From Collinsella sp. (GTDB taxonomy: Bacteria; Actinomycetota; Coriobacteriia; Coriobacteriales; Coriobacteriaceae): a stretch of 64,000 nucleotides of DNA. The stretch lies in the NCBI GenBank assembly GCA_019414565.1, contig DXLU01000020.1:1-64000 (forward strand), in the 5' to 3' direction. Positions 16,697 to 26,600 of the stretch are shown here, in pieces (within the stretch, counting starts at the first letter, position 1; every line of letters begins with the position of its first letter). The notes under the pieces are model-generated. The model did no database searches, was not told the origin of the DNA, and saw nothing but the letters and a program-made list of their open reading frames with translations. A program made the translations under genes and the position numbers.

Positions 16697-19405
16697 CTAA
16701 AAACCAAAATCAGCAACAGGGGCAAACGAAACAGCGATGGTGTACGTCTCGCGCCAAACGATCTTGCCCGTCTCACGTTCGCGGCAGACCAGATAGTACG
16801 GATCCTTGGCCGAGAACCCATTGGCCGCATGCAGCGCAAACTTGGCATGCACCACGCGATCCTGCGAGTTTGCAGAGACCTTGTTGGCATGCGCTTTGAC
16901 CGTATCGCTCACCTCGTTGCCGCTTGCGTCGGTAAACACCAGCTCGTACTCACACGGAAGGATCTTGCCCCGAGCGGGCTCTTCCTGGATCAGGTTGACC
17001 GAGAAGAGCGAGTTGGTCACACGGCGTCCCTCACTTAGTACGCGTAGCGTCGCTGCACGCGTATCGACAAAGTCCTTGGAACCCGAGCGTGCGCGCCAAA
17101 ATCCGATAACGGGCACGCAAAGCTCCTGCAGGCTCATGCCGCCGTGGACGTAGTTGTTAGTACCGCCGGGACGCCTAAAGTGCACGTTCTCGCGCGGGGC
17201 AAACCCCTCAAAGCCGGCACCCAAAAGTCCCATATCAACATTAACAAACACCCCGCGCGCCTCGTCCGAAAGCTTGGTCACGGCCTCGTTGGGCACCACC
17301 AGATGACGCTTGCCGTGCATAACGGGAGCGTCAAGGAAGGGAAGGTCTGACTTGCCGAGCATCTGGCACTCGTTGAGTTCCCGACGCGTGTAGATAAAGC
17401 CGTGATCCGCCGTTATAACAACACGTGCGCCCGGGGCGTCGGTGCACACGCGACGCGCCAACGTGGCAAGTTCCTCCACGGTGTCCGCACAGGCATCGAA
17501 GACGTCATCCTGCGTAGCGGCCTTCTCGCCCGTGGCATCGATCTTGTTGTGGTAGAGATAAACGAGCTTGGAGTCTTTGAGCAGCGCTTTGCGCTCGGTT
17601 CCCGCCATGTTGAGGTATGCGCTCGAGCGCAAAGCGCGGCCCGTAGACTCAACGTTGGCAAGCACGGCCTCGCGCTGCGGAGTCGTCGAAGTGGGCATGC
17701 CGTCAGCCAGCACGTACGTGCCATCCGCTGCAAGCCCAAGCGCCTGGTGCGGCAGCAGCGCGGGCATACCCACCTCGGTAATGGAGGGAAAGACCGCCTG
17801 CATGCTAGAGACCTTGACGTTGCCGCCGCGCTCGCGCTCGAGCAGCGCCGCAACGTCGCGGGCCACCTCATAGCGCAGCGCGTCGCTCACGATAACGACC
17901 GTCGTTTTGGTAGAGCCCACAAAGGTGGGCAGTACATGCCAGTAGAATTCATCCTGCCGTGCGGGACCCTCGATGTAGCCGCAATCGGCCCACTCCCCTT
18001 GCGCAGCGGTCGCCCAGCATGCATTAGCATCGGCCAAGAACCAGTTACTGTAGAGATTCTCCGCCCAGTCCACCACAGCTCGGGCAGGCTCCTCGAGCAC
18101 ATCGCACTCGACGGAGCGCGCCCGCAGATACGCGGTGCACATATGGCGATAGGCAGCGTCCATGGCATACCAATCGGACGTGTAGGCATCCCACACCTGC
18201 TGGGGCTGCGCCAGATGGAACCCGCCCGCGTGCGCCTGCCTAAACGCACACATATCGGCCACAGCGACAAGCAGGTCAAAGTAGCTCTCGACACGGCGGT
18301 ACCAGCTTAGGTCGCAGCGACACGCCGCAAAGGCGCGCGCATCCGCAACACGGTCCGCGCCCTGAGCAAACGAGCAGAACAGCTGCGAGAGTACGGCCTC
18401 ATTGACGCACGGGAACACATCAAGCGAGGTCAGCACATCGATCGACAGGGCCTCAAACCGTGCAAAGAGCCCGCGGGCATCCTCCACCAAACGGCAGATC
18501 TCAAATAAATCCTCGCTCGACGCCCGAGCATCGGCAGTCTGGTCCCACGTACGCACCGCCTCAAGGCAATAGGGTCCGTAGGCGGGAGCCACATAGCTTT
18601 CGAGTCCCTTAAGCGCCCCCTCGGGAAGCGCGGTGGATGACGCCGTGATGAGCACATGGGATGCCAGTGCAAGCAGCGAATCACGCTTATACAGCGGTCC
18701 CTCAAACCCATAGCAACGTACAATGAAGGCAGCGAGGACATCGCGCACGCAGTACTTGTCCACCAACTCGGCCAGCGCTTCGGGGCCCTCGTGCAGCAGC
18801 GTGGTCATACAGCCGCGCAGCACAAACGCGGGGCGCGCGTCGCCAACCTCTTTACCGCCAAAAATCACCGTAAGGATACCGAGTTCGATATCTGATGCGC
18901 CCGAAGCATGCGGAACGCACGCGGCAAACTTAACGCAGCGGGTCTTGGCATCAAAGAACGTCTTGTGCTCGCGCAGACTCTCGCGCACGGCGTCGATATT
19001 CTCGATTCCCAGCTGATCGGCCAAAAGCGAAAGATAGTCAGCCTGGAACTGATCGGCATACAGCTCAACATCGGCAAGCCAATCGCCCTCAAGCCTGCCG
19101 CGCGGGCAACGGCGATACAGCAAGATATCGTTCGCAAGGTCATCGCGGTTGATGAGCTTCTTTACGGCAAACATGCAGCCCTCGCAAGCCTCAACAAACC
19201 GCACCGGGCGCTCAAAGTCACCGTGAGCGGGCATAACGCCGTCATCGGCCCCCGCGCCGTCGAAACCCTCGGCAGCCAATCGCTCAAACTCAGGAGCAAA
19301 CTCGCCGTCCGCATCGTGCCAAATCACCACACGGCGCAGCATACATGCAGCCAACGGCTGCAAAAATCGCAGCTTGAGCTGTTCTTCTACATCGATCTTG
19401 GGCAT
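16697..19405 (-). CDS. pglZ: BREX phosphatase-like protein PglZ
   Basis: A 902-residue PglZ of the alkaline-phosphatase superfamily, one of the two hallmark BREX proteins. The core is visible: VVIVSDALRYEVARDV near residue 500 (metal and nucleophile region) and VVITADHGFIYTRRE near 662 (DHG metal site). The N-terminal 450 residues are the usual variable helical part. Its role in BREX is essential but its biochemical activity is not settled. ATG at 19405 has AAGGA five bases upstream; it follows the pglX C-terminal fragment by 23 bases and precedes brxL by about 11, so tight co-transcription is likely. Confidence 0.94.
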   Translation of the reverse strand: MPKIDVEEQLKLRFLQPLAACMLRRVVIWHDADGEFAPEFERLAAEGFDGAGADDGVMPAHGDFERPVRFVEACEGCMFAVKKLINRDDLANDILLYRRCPRGRLEGDWLADVELYADQFQADYLSLLADQLGIENIDAVRESLREHKTFFDAKTRCVKFAACVPHASGASDIELGILTVIFGGKEVGDARPAFVLRGCMTTLLHEGPEALAELVDKYCVRDVLAAFIVRCYGFEGPLYKRDSLLALASHVLITASSTALPEGALKGLESYVAPAYGPYCLEAVRTWDQTADARASSEDLFEICRLVEDARGLFARFEALSIDVLTSLDVFPCVNEAVLSQLFCSFAQGADRVADARAFAACRCDLSWYRRVESYFDLLVAVADMCAFRQAHAGGFHLAQPQQVWDAYTSDWYAMDAAYRHMCTAYLRARSVECDVLEEPARAVVDWAENLYSNWFLADANACWATAAQGEWADCGYIEGPARQDEFYWHVLPTFVGSTKTTVVIVSDALRYEVARDVAALLERERGGNVKVSSMQAVFPSITEVGMPALLPHQALGLAADGTYVLADGMPTSTTPQREAVLANVESTGRALRSSAYLNMAGTERKALLKDSKLVYLYHNKIDATGEKAATQDDVFDACADTVEELATLARRVCTDAPGARVVITADHGFIYTRRELNECQMLGKSDLPFLDAPVMHGKRHLVVPNEAVTKLSDEARGVFVNVDMGLLGAGFEGFAPRENVHFRRPGGTNNYVHGGMSLQELCVPVIGFWRARSGSKDFVDTRAATLRVLSEGRRVTNSLFSVNLIQEEPARGKILPCEYELVFTDASGNEVSDTVKAHANKVSANSQDRVVHAKFALHAANGFSAKDPYYLVCRERETGKIVWRETYTIAVSFAPVADFGF

Positions 19406-19428
19406 GAATATCCTTACCGTATCTGCAG

Positions 19429-20397
19429 TTATTTAATCTTCGCCAGCACATCCTGAAACTTGGCGTAATTGATCTTGACGCCGTCATCCAGGTCGATCTT
19501 AATCATCTGGTCTGCCAAGTGGTGTAGTTTCTCCTCGTAGGCAATGGTCTCTTTGAGCTGGTCATTGAGCTTTTTGACGCGCTTATCCAAACACACGCGC
19601 TCGCCGCGCTCGGCACTGGCAAGGGCGTCGTTGGCATAGCCGATCTGGGAGCGATAGCGCTCCTGCTGCTCATGCACATAGTCGGTGCGGATGCGAGCCA
19701 ACAGGTCGGGCTGGTAGCGATGCATGTAAACAAGGCACTTGAAGCCATTCTTCTTGCCGCTGTCGAACAGCCAGTAGATGGGACGCTTCTTATAGGTCTG
19801 GCAGTGGTCCTTAAAGAAGTCCTTCAAAAAGTAGGAACGGATTACCTCGCGCGAGGTACCCTTGCCGCCGAGTGCCTCGGCAATAAAGGCCAGGTTCTGC
19901 TCGAGCGTCTCCTCGCCGTACACGGTGCGCACAAAGTCGATAAAGTAGCGCACGATGTCGTCGTCAAAGTACTCGTCATCGGTAATGGGCAGCACGTTAT
20001 CGCCATCGGGCATAAAGGTCACGTGGTCAGGGTTGGGCATCTTTGCCAGATAGTCATCGACCGTGGCGCCCTGATCGGCCAGGACCAGGCCATCCACGTC
20101 CAGCGAATAGCGGCCAAACATGCAGCCCACGGCGTAGCTTATGAGCGAGACGATCTCGTCGCGTCGCGTGCGCACGTACTTGTTGCCCTTATAGCTCTCG
20201 GGGATCTCCTCCGCCGTATCGAAGATACGCGCCACCGAGACGTACTTATCCTCGACCTCGATGGGCACCTCGCCCTCCATGTTGTAGATCTTGGCAAAGA
20301 TTCGGTTGAGCTCTTCCTCGTTAGCGCGAAGCTGCTCAAAACGAGCGTTGACCTCGGCCTTGCGGGCCTCGTATTTATCGGCCAAAAGCGTTGCCAT
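19429..20397 (-). CDS. pglX: PglX C-terminal fragment (split BREX methyltransferase)
   Basis: A 322-residue protein equal to the last third of a normal PglX. The family C-terminal landmarks are all present: RANEEELNRIF near residue 25, ISYAVGCMFGRYSLDVDGL near 88, ITDDEYFDDDIV, and KDFFKDHCQTYKKRPIYW. It has no methyltransferase motifs. It starts with its own ATG and AAAGGCGG, so it is translated separately. The N-terminal part of PglX is at 21062-23539; between them lie 660 bases with another gene. GC-rich, like the rest of the operon. Probably assembles with the N-terminal fragment in trans; inactivity of the split enzyme is the alternative. Confidence 0.9.
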   Translation of the reverse strand: MATLLADKYEARKAEVNARFEQLRANEEELNRIFAKIYNMEGEVPIEVEDKYVSVARIFDTAEEIPESYKGNKYVRTRRDEIVSLISYAVGCMFGRYSLDVDGLVLADQGATVDDYLAKMPNPDHVTFMPDGDNVLPITDDEYFDDDIVRYFIDFVRTVYGEETLEQNLAFIAEALGGKGTSREVIRSYFLKDFFKDHCQTYKKRPIYWLFDSGKKNGFKCLVYMHRYQPDLLARIRTDYVHEQQERYRSQIGYANDALASAERGERVCLDKRVKKLNDQLKETIAYEEKLHHLADQMIKIDLDDGVKINYAKFQDVLAKIK

Positions 20398-20467
20398 TAT
20401 GCCGCCTTTCGTTTCCGTGGGTCTTACGAATAATCGTCGTTTCCTAAAATCTTGCAGTTACGAAGCA

Positions 20468-20489
20468 GCTGGGGGTTCCCGGCATTTTT
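20468..20489 (+). terminator. Plus-strand terminator-like hairpin between pglX parts
   Basis: GCTGGG/CCCGGC stem with GGTT loop, then ATTTTTG on the plus strand. Both flanking genes are on the minus strand, so it would end an antisense transcript or be a decayed relative of the RNA element near DUF3800, whose terminators also end CGGCATTTTTG. Confidence 0.5.
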
Positions 20490-20502
20490 GTTCTAAGCAC
20501 GA

Positions 20503-21039
20503 TTATTCATCTGTTTTATTTCCCTGCTCGATTTGCCAATTCAAATGATCAATTCTATGGCTCGTCAAATGTCCCTTCGGTAAGGCGAGGTTGCAAACAG
20601 CGACCCTCTGGCGGAAAAGGTCAAACGCAATTCTGTCGCATACATCCTTATCCCATTTCTTTTCTTCGAGCATTTCTTCAATTTTCAGCTCAGTCATTCT
20701 GATCCAATGCAAAGTATCTTGTCCGTCCGTGAGGTAATCGAGCGATTCCCTGTAAGGCGAAGTCTTCAAATAACGCTCTAATTCCGACCCATCGGACGAG
20801 TTTTCAAGCTGTTCAACATACGTTTTCAAAACGTCAAGGTAACGAGATAATTCTTGAACATCCTTTTCAAAATTCTTACGAATCTCTTTTTGAGTATCAG
20901 CATTGTGCGTGATTATATAAACGATATAACTCGAAACAATAAGCATTAAAACGTCATAGGTAAATTGTAGCCAATCAATTTTGAGACCGGTAAAAGCAAA
21001 GCCAACCACAAAAGAGGAGAAATCGAAATATGTAATCAT
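20503..21039 (-). CDS. Membrane-anchored coiled-coil protein inserted within pglX
   Basis: A 178-residue protein I do not recognise. Residues 1 to about 45 contain one or two hydrophobic segments (VVGFAFTG and FTYDVLMLIVSSYIVYIIT); the rest is charged and predicted helical, consistent with a membrane anchor plus cytoplasmic coiled coil. The gene is clearly AT-richer than the BREX genes around it and its ribosome site is weak (AGAAAGAC). It lies 22 bases after the N-terminal pglX fragment and about 105 bases before the C-terminal fragment, on the same strand. Likely acquired together with the adjacent AT-rich pglX segment; function unknown. Confidence 0.75.
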   Translation of the reverse strand: MITYFDFSSFVVGFAFTGLKIDWLQFTYDVLMLIVSSYIVYIITHNADTQKEIRKNFEKDVQELSRYLDVLKTYVEQLENSSDGSELERYLKTSPYRESLDYLTDGQDTLHWIRMTELKIEEMLEEKKWDKDVCDRIAFDLFRQRVAVCNLALPKGHLTSHRIDHLNWQIEQGNKTDE

Positions 21040-21061
21040 CGGCTTGTCTTTCTATGCACAA

Positions 21062-23539
21062 TTACAGCAAAGGATGTCGCTTGAAATCCCAGGAGGTTTC
21101 GAACGAATCCCAGTCGAGCATCGCCTGACTAATTGCAGCGCTACAAATCTCTTTGACATCACCGCGATTGATATCCACATCCCCGCAACCAATAGAATTT
21201 ATTGTTCCAGGGGGAAAGCTGGTTGACGGGTTAAGCATCTCAAGCTCAAGCGCCACAATTGAAGAATTAAGAAACGAAAGAAGAGCAAGCTGAGAGTCCC
21301 CTTGCCCAGACTGGGAATACATGCACAATCCGCCCATGTTGCTAAGGAACCCAGCCGGGAGATACCTAAACGAGAGTCTGCCCGAACCGATTCGATTCCA
21401 AGTAATTGCAGGTTTATATAAATTCGAAATGCCAGTTATTGATGCATGTCCCGTGGCAATCATTTCTGCACCATTGTTGGCAAAATTGGTGACAACATAG
21501 TGGGATCCGTACCATTTACGGCTTTCGCCAGCCTTTGCAGTAATATGCCATTTCGGTGACAATCTCCTTTTTCTGATATTTGTTTGACATTCGGATACCT
21601 CAAACCAGTACTTCAAAAATCGATCATTATCACCAGTTTTAATACCTTCGTTTGCAACCGAATATCGAGTGATTAAATCAGAAAATAAATTGATAAATCT
21701 ATCGCTAGCCCAGTAGGCTATGGGGGTGCCGGGGATTTGTTTGAAGGTGTCGGCGTCGCGGCGGTAGAACCAGCCGCAGGCGGGGTTTTGGATGGCCTCG
21801 ACCAGTTTGAGCCTCTTGGCCTCAGAGCCGTTGATATCAACAAGGCGCACGTAGGCGCCCTCGTATGCCGCGCGGCCGTTGTAGATGACGTCGGCGGTAA
21901 CGTTGACGACCTCGCCGCCGATAGCATCAAACGCGCGAGGGCCCAGATGGGCCATGGAAACGATTGTCTTGTTGTCGATAACCTTGGCGCGTATCTTCTC
22001 GAAGCTGCCCAGGAACATCCAGCTCTGCATGGTGACCATGGCCGCGTAGCCGCGGTCCTTGGCAAGGCTGAATCCGCGCTCGATAAAACACGTGCAAAGG
22101 TCGCTCTTCACGTCGGAGTAGTTCTTCTTGACCCATTTGCTCATGAAGGGGTTAAAGCTGCTGCTGCCCATATACGGAGGATTCGCCACGGTGCAGGTAA
22201 AACGACGGGACAGCTTCTCGCAGATGGCGGCAGCGTTTTCGAGCTTAGTTTTGGTCGCAGAGGCAAAAAGGTCGTCGGAACAGTTCGCGGCGGCAACCTT
22301 GAGCTCGTCGATCTCGCCCTCTGAAGGATTAAGCAGCGAGCCGATTTCACCCAAATGGCTCAGTTCCTCGGCGAGCTTCTTGTTGCCCGGCAGTTCGTCA
22401 TCCCCCAGCGGAATGCTCGAGAGCACGGTAACGTCGGCGCGCGCTGCGCGCTTGAAAAAACGACGATCGTGCTCGCGGGCGCACATGGCAAGCGCCAGCT
22501 CCGCGATCTGCGCCGCACGGGAATCGATTTCCATGCCCGCAAGGTTTTTAGTAAGAATGAGCTCGGGGATTTCGCGCTCACGATAGCCGCGCTCCTCGTA
22601 CATATGGAAGAGCAGCTCAAACGCGTAGACCAAGATATGGCCCGAGCCGCATGCGGGGTCGCAGAGGGTTATCTCCTCGGGACTCGAGATGCGGATGAAG
22701 TCCTCGTGCTCAGCATCGGGCTCAATGTAGTACTCCATGCGCTCGCGCAGTGAGCTCCCGGGATTGTTGAGCATCCACAGACGGCCGAGCGAGTTCTCGA
22801 CCATGTAGCGCACGATCCACTCGGGCGTGAAGAGCTGCGTGGCGGGCGCGATGTCCGCCGCCGCTGCTTTGCGCTTGGACTTGAAGAACTCGTCTTTAAC
22901 GTCAGCGTTGTAGTACTGATACATCCAGCCCAGAACGGTCACGCCCTCGCGCCAGTCCTCGTCAGTGAGAACTGCGTTGAGTTTGCCCACCACGCCGTCG
23001 GCCATCATGAGCCCCTGGGGCAACAGCAGCTCCATGGCTCCGCCCACGCGTTCAAAGACGCCTGACAGGCAATCGGCAAGTTCCTCGCACTGAGCCACAA
23101 ACAGATAGCGCCACAGCGGTTCGCCGGAACCCGCCATCTTGAGCTCCGCCACGCGCTCGAGGTCGGCCGTGGAAATCTCCACGTCCAGGGCGTTCTCCAC
23201 GGCCTCGCTGCCATGGCTGCCGTCAGCCCGGCTCAGCATGCGCATACGGCTGGGGAGCCATCCGCGTGCATCCATAAAGCGAATGGCCACGATACGGTTG
23301 AACCAGGTGTAGGCCGCACGGTCGCGCAGGGCGTCGTGCCCCTCTGCGGCCTGCAGGCGCAGCAGCTCGTCGCGCTGCTCAACTTCGAGCGGGCTCAGAG
23401 GCTGGCCGTTGACGGTCTCGGACCCAGCGGGCGCGAGCGTAGGCTCAGTGATGCCGTAGCGCACCATCTGCGCCTCCACGCCGTTAATAAGTTCCACGCG
23501 GGCCCACGTGCAGAAGTTCTTGAGAGCGGAATCGTTCAT
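21062..23539 (-). CDS. pglX: BREX adenine-specific methyltransferase PglX, N-terminal part
   Basis: An 825-residue fragment of the roughly 1150-1200-residue BREX N6-adenine methyltransferase that marks host DNA. SAM-binding motif I DPACGSGH is near residue 295 and catalytic NPPY near 451, so the catalytic domain is complete. It stops just after SFETSWDFKRHPLL, the segment preceding the C-terminal domain in full-length PglX, which here is a separate gene at 19429-20397. The last 220 residues, the expected target-recognition region, are encoded by visibly AT-richer DNA (21062 to about 21720). The ATG at 23539 is chosen by family start NDSALKNFC; AAAGG lies upstream. Confidence 0.92.
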   Translation of the reverse strand: MNDSALKNFCTWARVELINGVEAQMVRYGITEPTLAPAGSETVNGQPLSPLEVEQRDELLRLQAAEGHDALRDRAAYTWFNRIVAIRFMDARGWLPSRMRMLSRADGSHGSEAVENALDVEISTADLERVAELKMAGSGEPLWRYLFVAQCEELADCLSGVFERVGGAMELLLPQGLMMADGVVGKLNAVLTDEDWREGVTVLGWMYQYYNADVKDEFFKSKRKAAAADIAPATQLFTPEWIVRYMVENSLGRLWMLNNPGSSLRERMEYYIEPDAEHEDFIRISSPEEITLCDPACGSGHILVYAFELLFHMYEERGYREREIPELILTKNLAGMEIDSRAAQIAELALAMCAREHDRRFFKRAARADVTVLSSIPLGDDELPGNKKLAEELSHLGEIGSLLNPSEGEIDELKVAAANCSDDLFASATKTKLENAAAICEKLSRRFTCTVANPPYMGSSSFNPFMSKWVKKNYSDVKSDLCTCFIERGFSLAKDRGYAAMVTMQSWMFLGSFEKIRAKVIDNKTIVSMAHLGPRAFDAIGGEVVNVTADVIYNGRAAYEGAYVRLVDINGSEAKRLKLVEAIQNPACGWFYRRDADTFKQIPGTPIAYWASDRFINLFSDLITRYSVANEGIKTGDNDRFLKYWFEVSECQTNIRKRRLSPKWHITAKAGESRKWYGSHYVVTNFANNGAEMIATGHASITGISNLYKPAITWNRIGSGRLSFRYLPAGFLSNMGGLCMYSQSGQGDSQLALLSFLNSSIVALELEMLNPSTSFPPGTINSIGCGDVDINRGDVKEICSAAISQAMLDWDSFETSWDFKRHPLL

Positions 23540-23605
23540 GGTTCCCGTACCTTTCAAAACACCATAAGCCACCGGCGTATGCTTGGGCGCCGGCGGCTGA
23601 GTGGG

Positions 23606-26600
23606 TTAGTTAATGCGGATCTCGTCGTTTGATGCAAGCGCCTGCATAAGGCGGGCGCGCAGGTCGTCCACGTAGCGCTCCACGTCCTCTGCGGTTGTGA
23701 GGCGGCTCGGCTTGGCCAGGTCGGTGCGACGCACGGTCTTGACCTTGCGCTGAGGCTTGGGCACGGGCACGGAACCTGGTGTTGCAGCGCCTTTGTTGGT
23801 GATCTTTTTGACCACCTCGCCCGTGCTGGTGACCTCGGTGGAACGGCGCTCGTTCTCCATGCGTTCGCGCGCGGCGTCCACGGCGTCATATATCTTGTTG
23901 GCTGCCGTGATGGTCCAGCTTTCCCAGTTTGCCGCGAGGGCGTTAAGCTCGTTGAGGCTCTGGACGCCGTGGGCGCGGTTCTTGAACGACTCATACTTGA
24001 TGTTGGCGTCCGCTATGGCATCCTTGGCCTGCTTGACAAAACCATCTTGGCTCTCGGCCTGCTTCTGCAGATCCTGCAGATCGTTCTCGATGCGTTGCAA
24101 GAACTCGTTGCGACGGATACCCAGGAGTTTTTTCATGTCTTCCTCGACGGGCGCCATCAGCGGTTGCAAGTCTTTGATGCGTCCGTAGGGCTTGGGATCT
24201 TTGAGGATCTCGCGCACCTTTGTCACGTTATCCACCGCGCCGTGAATGTCGTCCGAGGCGTACTCGATAGCCTCCGTGCGGCTCAAGAATTCCCTGGCGT
24301 GATCAAACGTTGCGCGCTGGTTGGAACCGAAGAACTCAGCCATCCTGTCATAGTCTTCCTTGGCATCGAGCAGGCGGTCCTCGTGCTTGGTAAACGTGGT
24401 CAAGAACGCCTCGGCCTCGTTCTGATCCTTAAGGACGTCGGCCACCTCCGAGCGCATCTTCTCGCACTCAGCCTCGCCGGGATACGGGTAGGCCGGTTTG
24501 ATGCCCGTGTAGTAGTCGCGCGCCATAGCAAGGCACGTCTCGCGCAAACCATCAAGATGCTCCTTGAGCTCGGCCACGAGCTTATCCTCGTTGGAGGGCA
24601 CGGTCTTGAGGTCAAACAGGTCGCGCATGAGCTCGCCCGTGGCACGCAGCAACCGGTCGCTCATACGCACGCGCAAGCGCACCTGGGCCTTATCGGCATC
24701 CTTGCGCAGGAGTGCCACCATACGGCTGTCGTTGGCCTGGACCGTCTGGCCGCCAAACAACACCTGCGCGCGCTGCTCCACCACGAGCTGCGCCACCACA
24801 TTGGCGATGTCGACCTCACGCCAGCCAAAGGGCCTTTGCTGGTACTGGCGTTGGATATCGCCCATAGCGGTATCCAGATGGCGCTGATGCTGCACTTTGA
24901 GGTAGTCCTCGACCTCCCTGAGCGCACGCGTGTTGCCCGCATCCATGCCATCGAGCCCCGCCTGGACGTTACCCGCCAGCGTGGAGCGAATATCGGAATC
25001 GTCCTCAACCGGCGCGCCGATGTAGCCAGCCTTTTCAAAAACAACGTCACACAGTTGCGCGAGCACCTGCTCAAAAACCTGGGCGGGTTTGGTGGCGCGA
25101 ACTTCGACCATACGGCCGTTGACCGCGCAACGTGCATGGAGCACGGCCTCGCTCAAAAGGGCATCGGCCTCTTTTTCGTTATAGGCTGCCTCGCGCATTT
25201 TTGCCTCGACAATCTGGCGGGTACTCGGCGGTAGCTCCTGCAGATTGCGCGTCTGGGCGTACATGCGAATCTTAGCGGCGTTGACGAGTGGGGCCCAATA
25301 ATCCACCTCGTCGCCCAAGGCCACGATGGCCTTATCCACGGATTTCAATGCTAGCTCGGCATCGTCCGCACGTGCCAAGTCGCCGGCCATGGTCACCACG
25401 GAGAGTTCCATACCACCCTTGCTGGATCCATGAATCGAGCCATCCACGTAGCGGTCAAAGGGGAAGTCATTAGGATCGCGATGGAACTTGTACGCATTGT
25501 AAATGCTGTCGAACAGGCGCTTTTTGATGTACTCGATCACCTTCGCGTTGTCGATCGGGGTCCGCGCAATCTCCTGTGCAATTTCCTGCTCCTCGTCGGT
25601 GAGGAAGCTGTAGGTATCGCCCTGTCGCGCCACTTTGTTCTCGCGCTCCAAGCGGGCGAGGGACTCCTTGACGCGGTCCTTAAGGGCGCGCTTGTCCACG
25701 TCGAGGCTGTCGACCATCAGGATAGAGACGTTCTCGACCGTGGCCTTGACGTAGCCGATGTAACGAATCAGGTACAGGAGCTTAAGTACCCGGACGTCGT
25801 AGGGCTCAAGACCTTCTCTGTTCTCAGCCGCGCGCTCCGCACAGACAACGACCTGGATGATGCCGTGCTCAAGGTCTTTGGAGATAGTATCGAAGAAGCG
25901 CCAGAACGGCACGAGTGCACCGGTCTGGTCATGCTGGATGGCCTGAGCGCTCTCCTGGAACGCACTAAGCATGGAGCGCTCGCCCGTGGACATGTGTTTG
26001 GCCTTGACGCCGTGCTTGCGCACCTCGGTCATGACATCGGGCAGAAGCTTGAACTGATAACCCACAAACGGGTAGCTGGCGACAAACTCCTTGGCGTTGG
26101 CGTAGCCGGCGAGGTCGGAGCGCGAGCCACCCTCAAAGGTAAAGTTGTTTTTGAGCACGGCGGCGTCTTGCTCGTAGACCTGTGCAAGCATATCGGCCGC
26201 CGACGCGGTCTTCTCGAGCACACGGCGCTGGATGACCTCGTCCACGCTGGAGCTGGAGAGCGAAAGGCGGGTATTGAAGCGGCCTTGGATCTTTGAAAAG
26301 TCGTTGCCCACGGGCAGGCTCAGGTTGTCGATGGCCTCCTGGCTCGTGACCATCACCCACACGCGGCCACCGCAGGCGGCACCCAGCTCCTCGACGATGG
26401 TCTGAAGGCTCAGCATAAGGCTTGGGTCCTGGTCGTTTGTAATAAACTGACCCACCTCGTCGACCATAAAGAGCAAACGGAAGTTGCCGCCGTGGGCCAC
26501 TGCCTGAGCGTCCACGTAGTCCTTGACCTTTTTGGCAAAGACATCGGGGGCCAAAACCTCGTCCTCAGAACCCTCGAGCCAGTTCCATGCGGCCTTTTCG

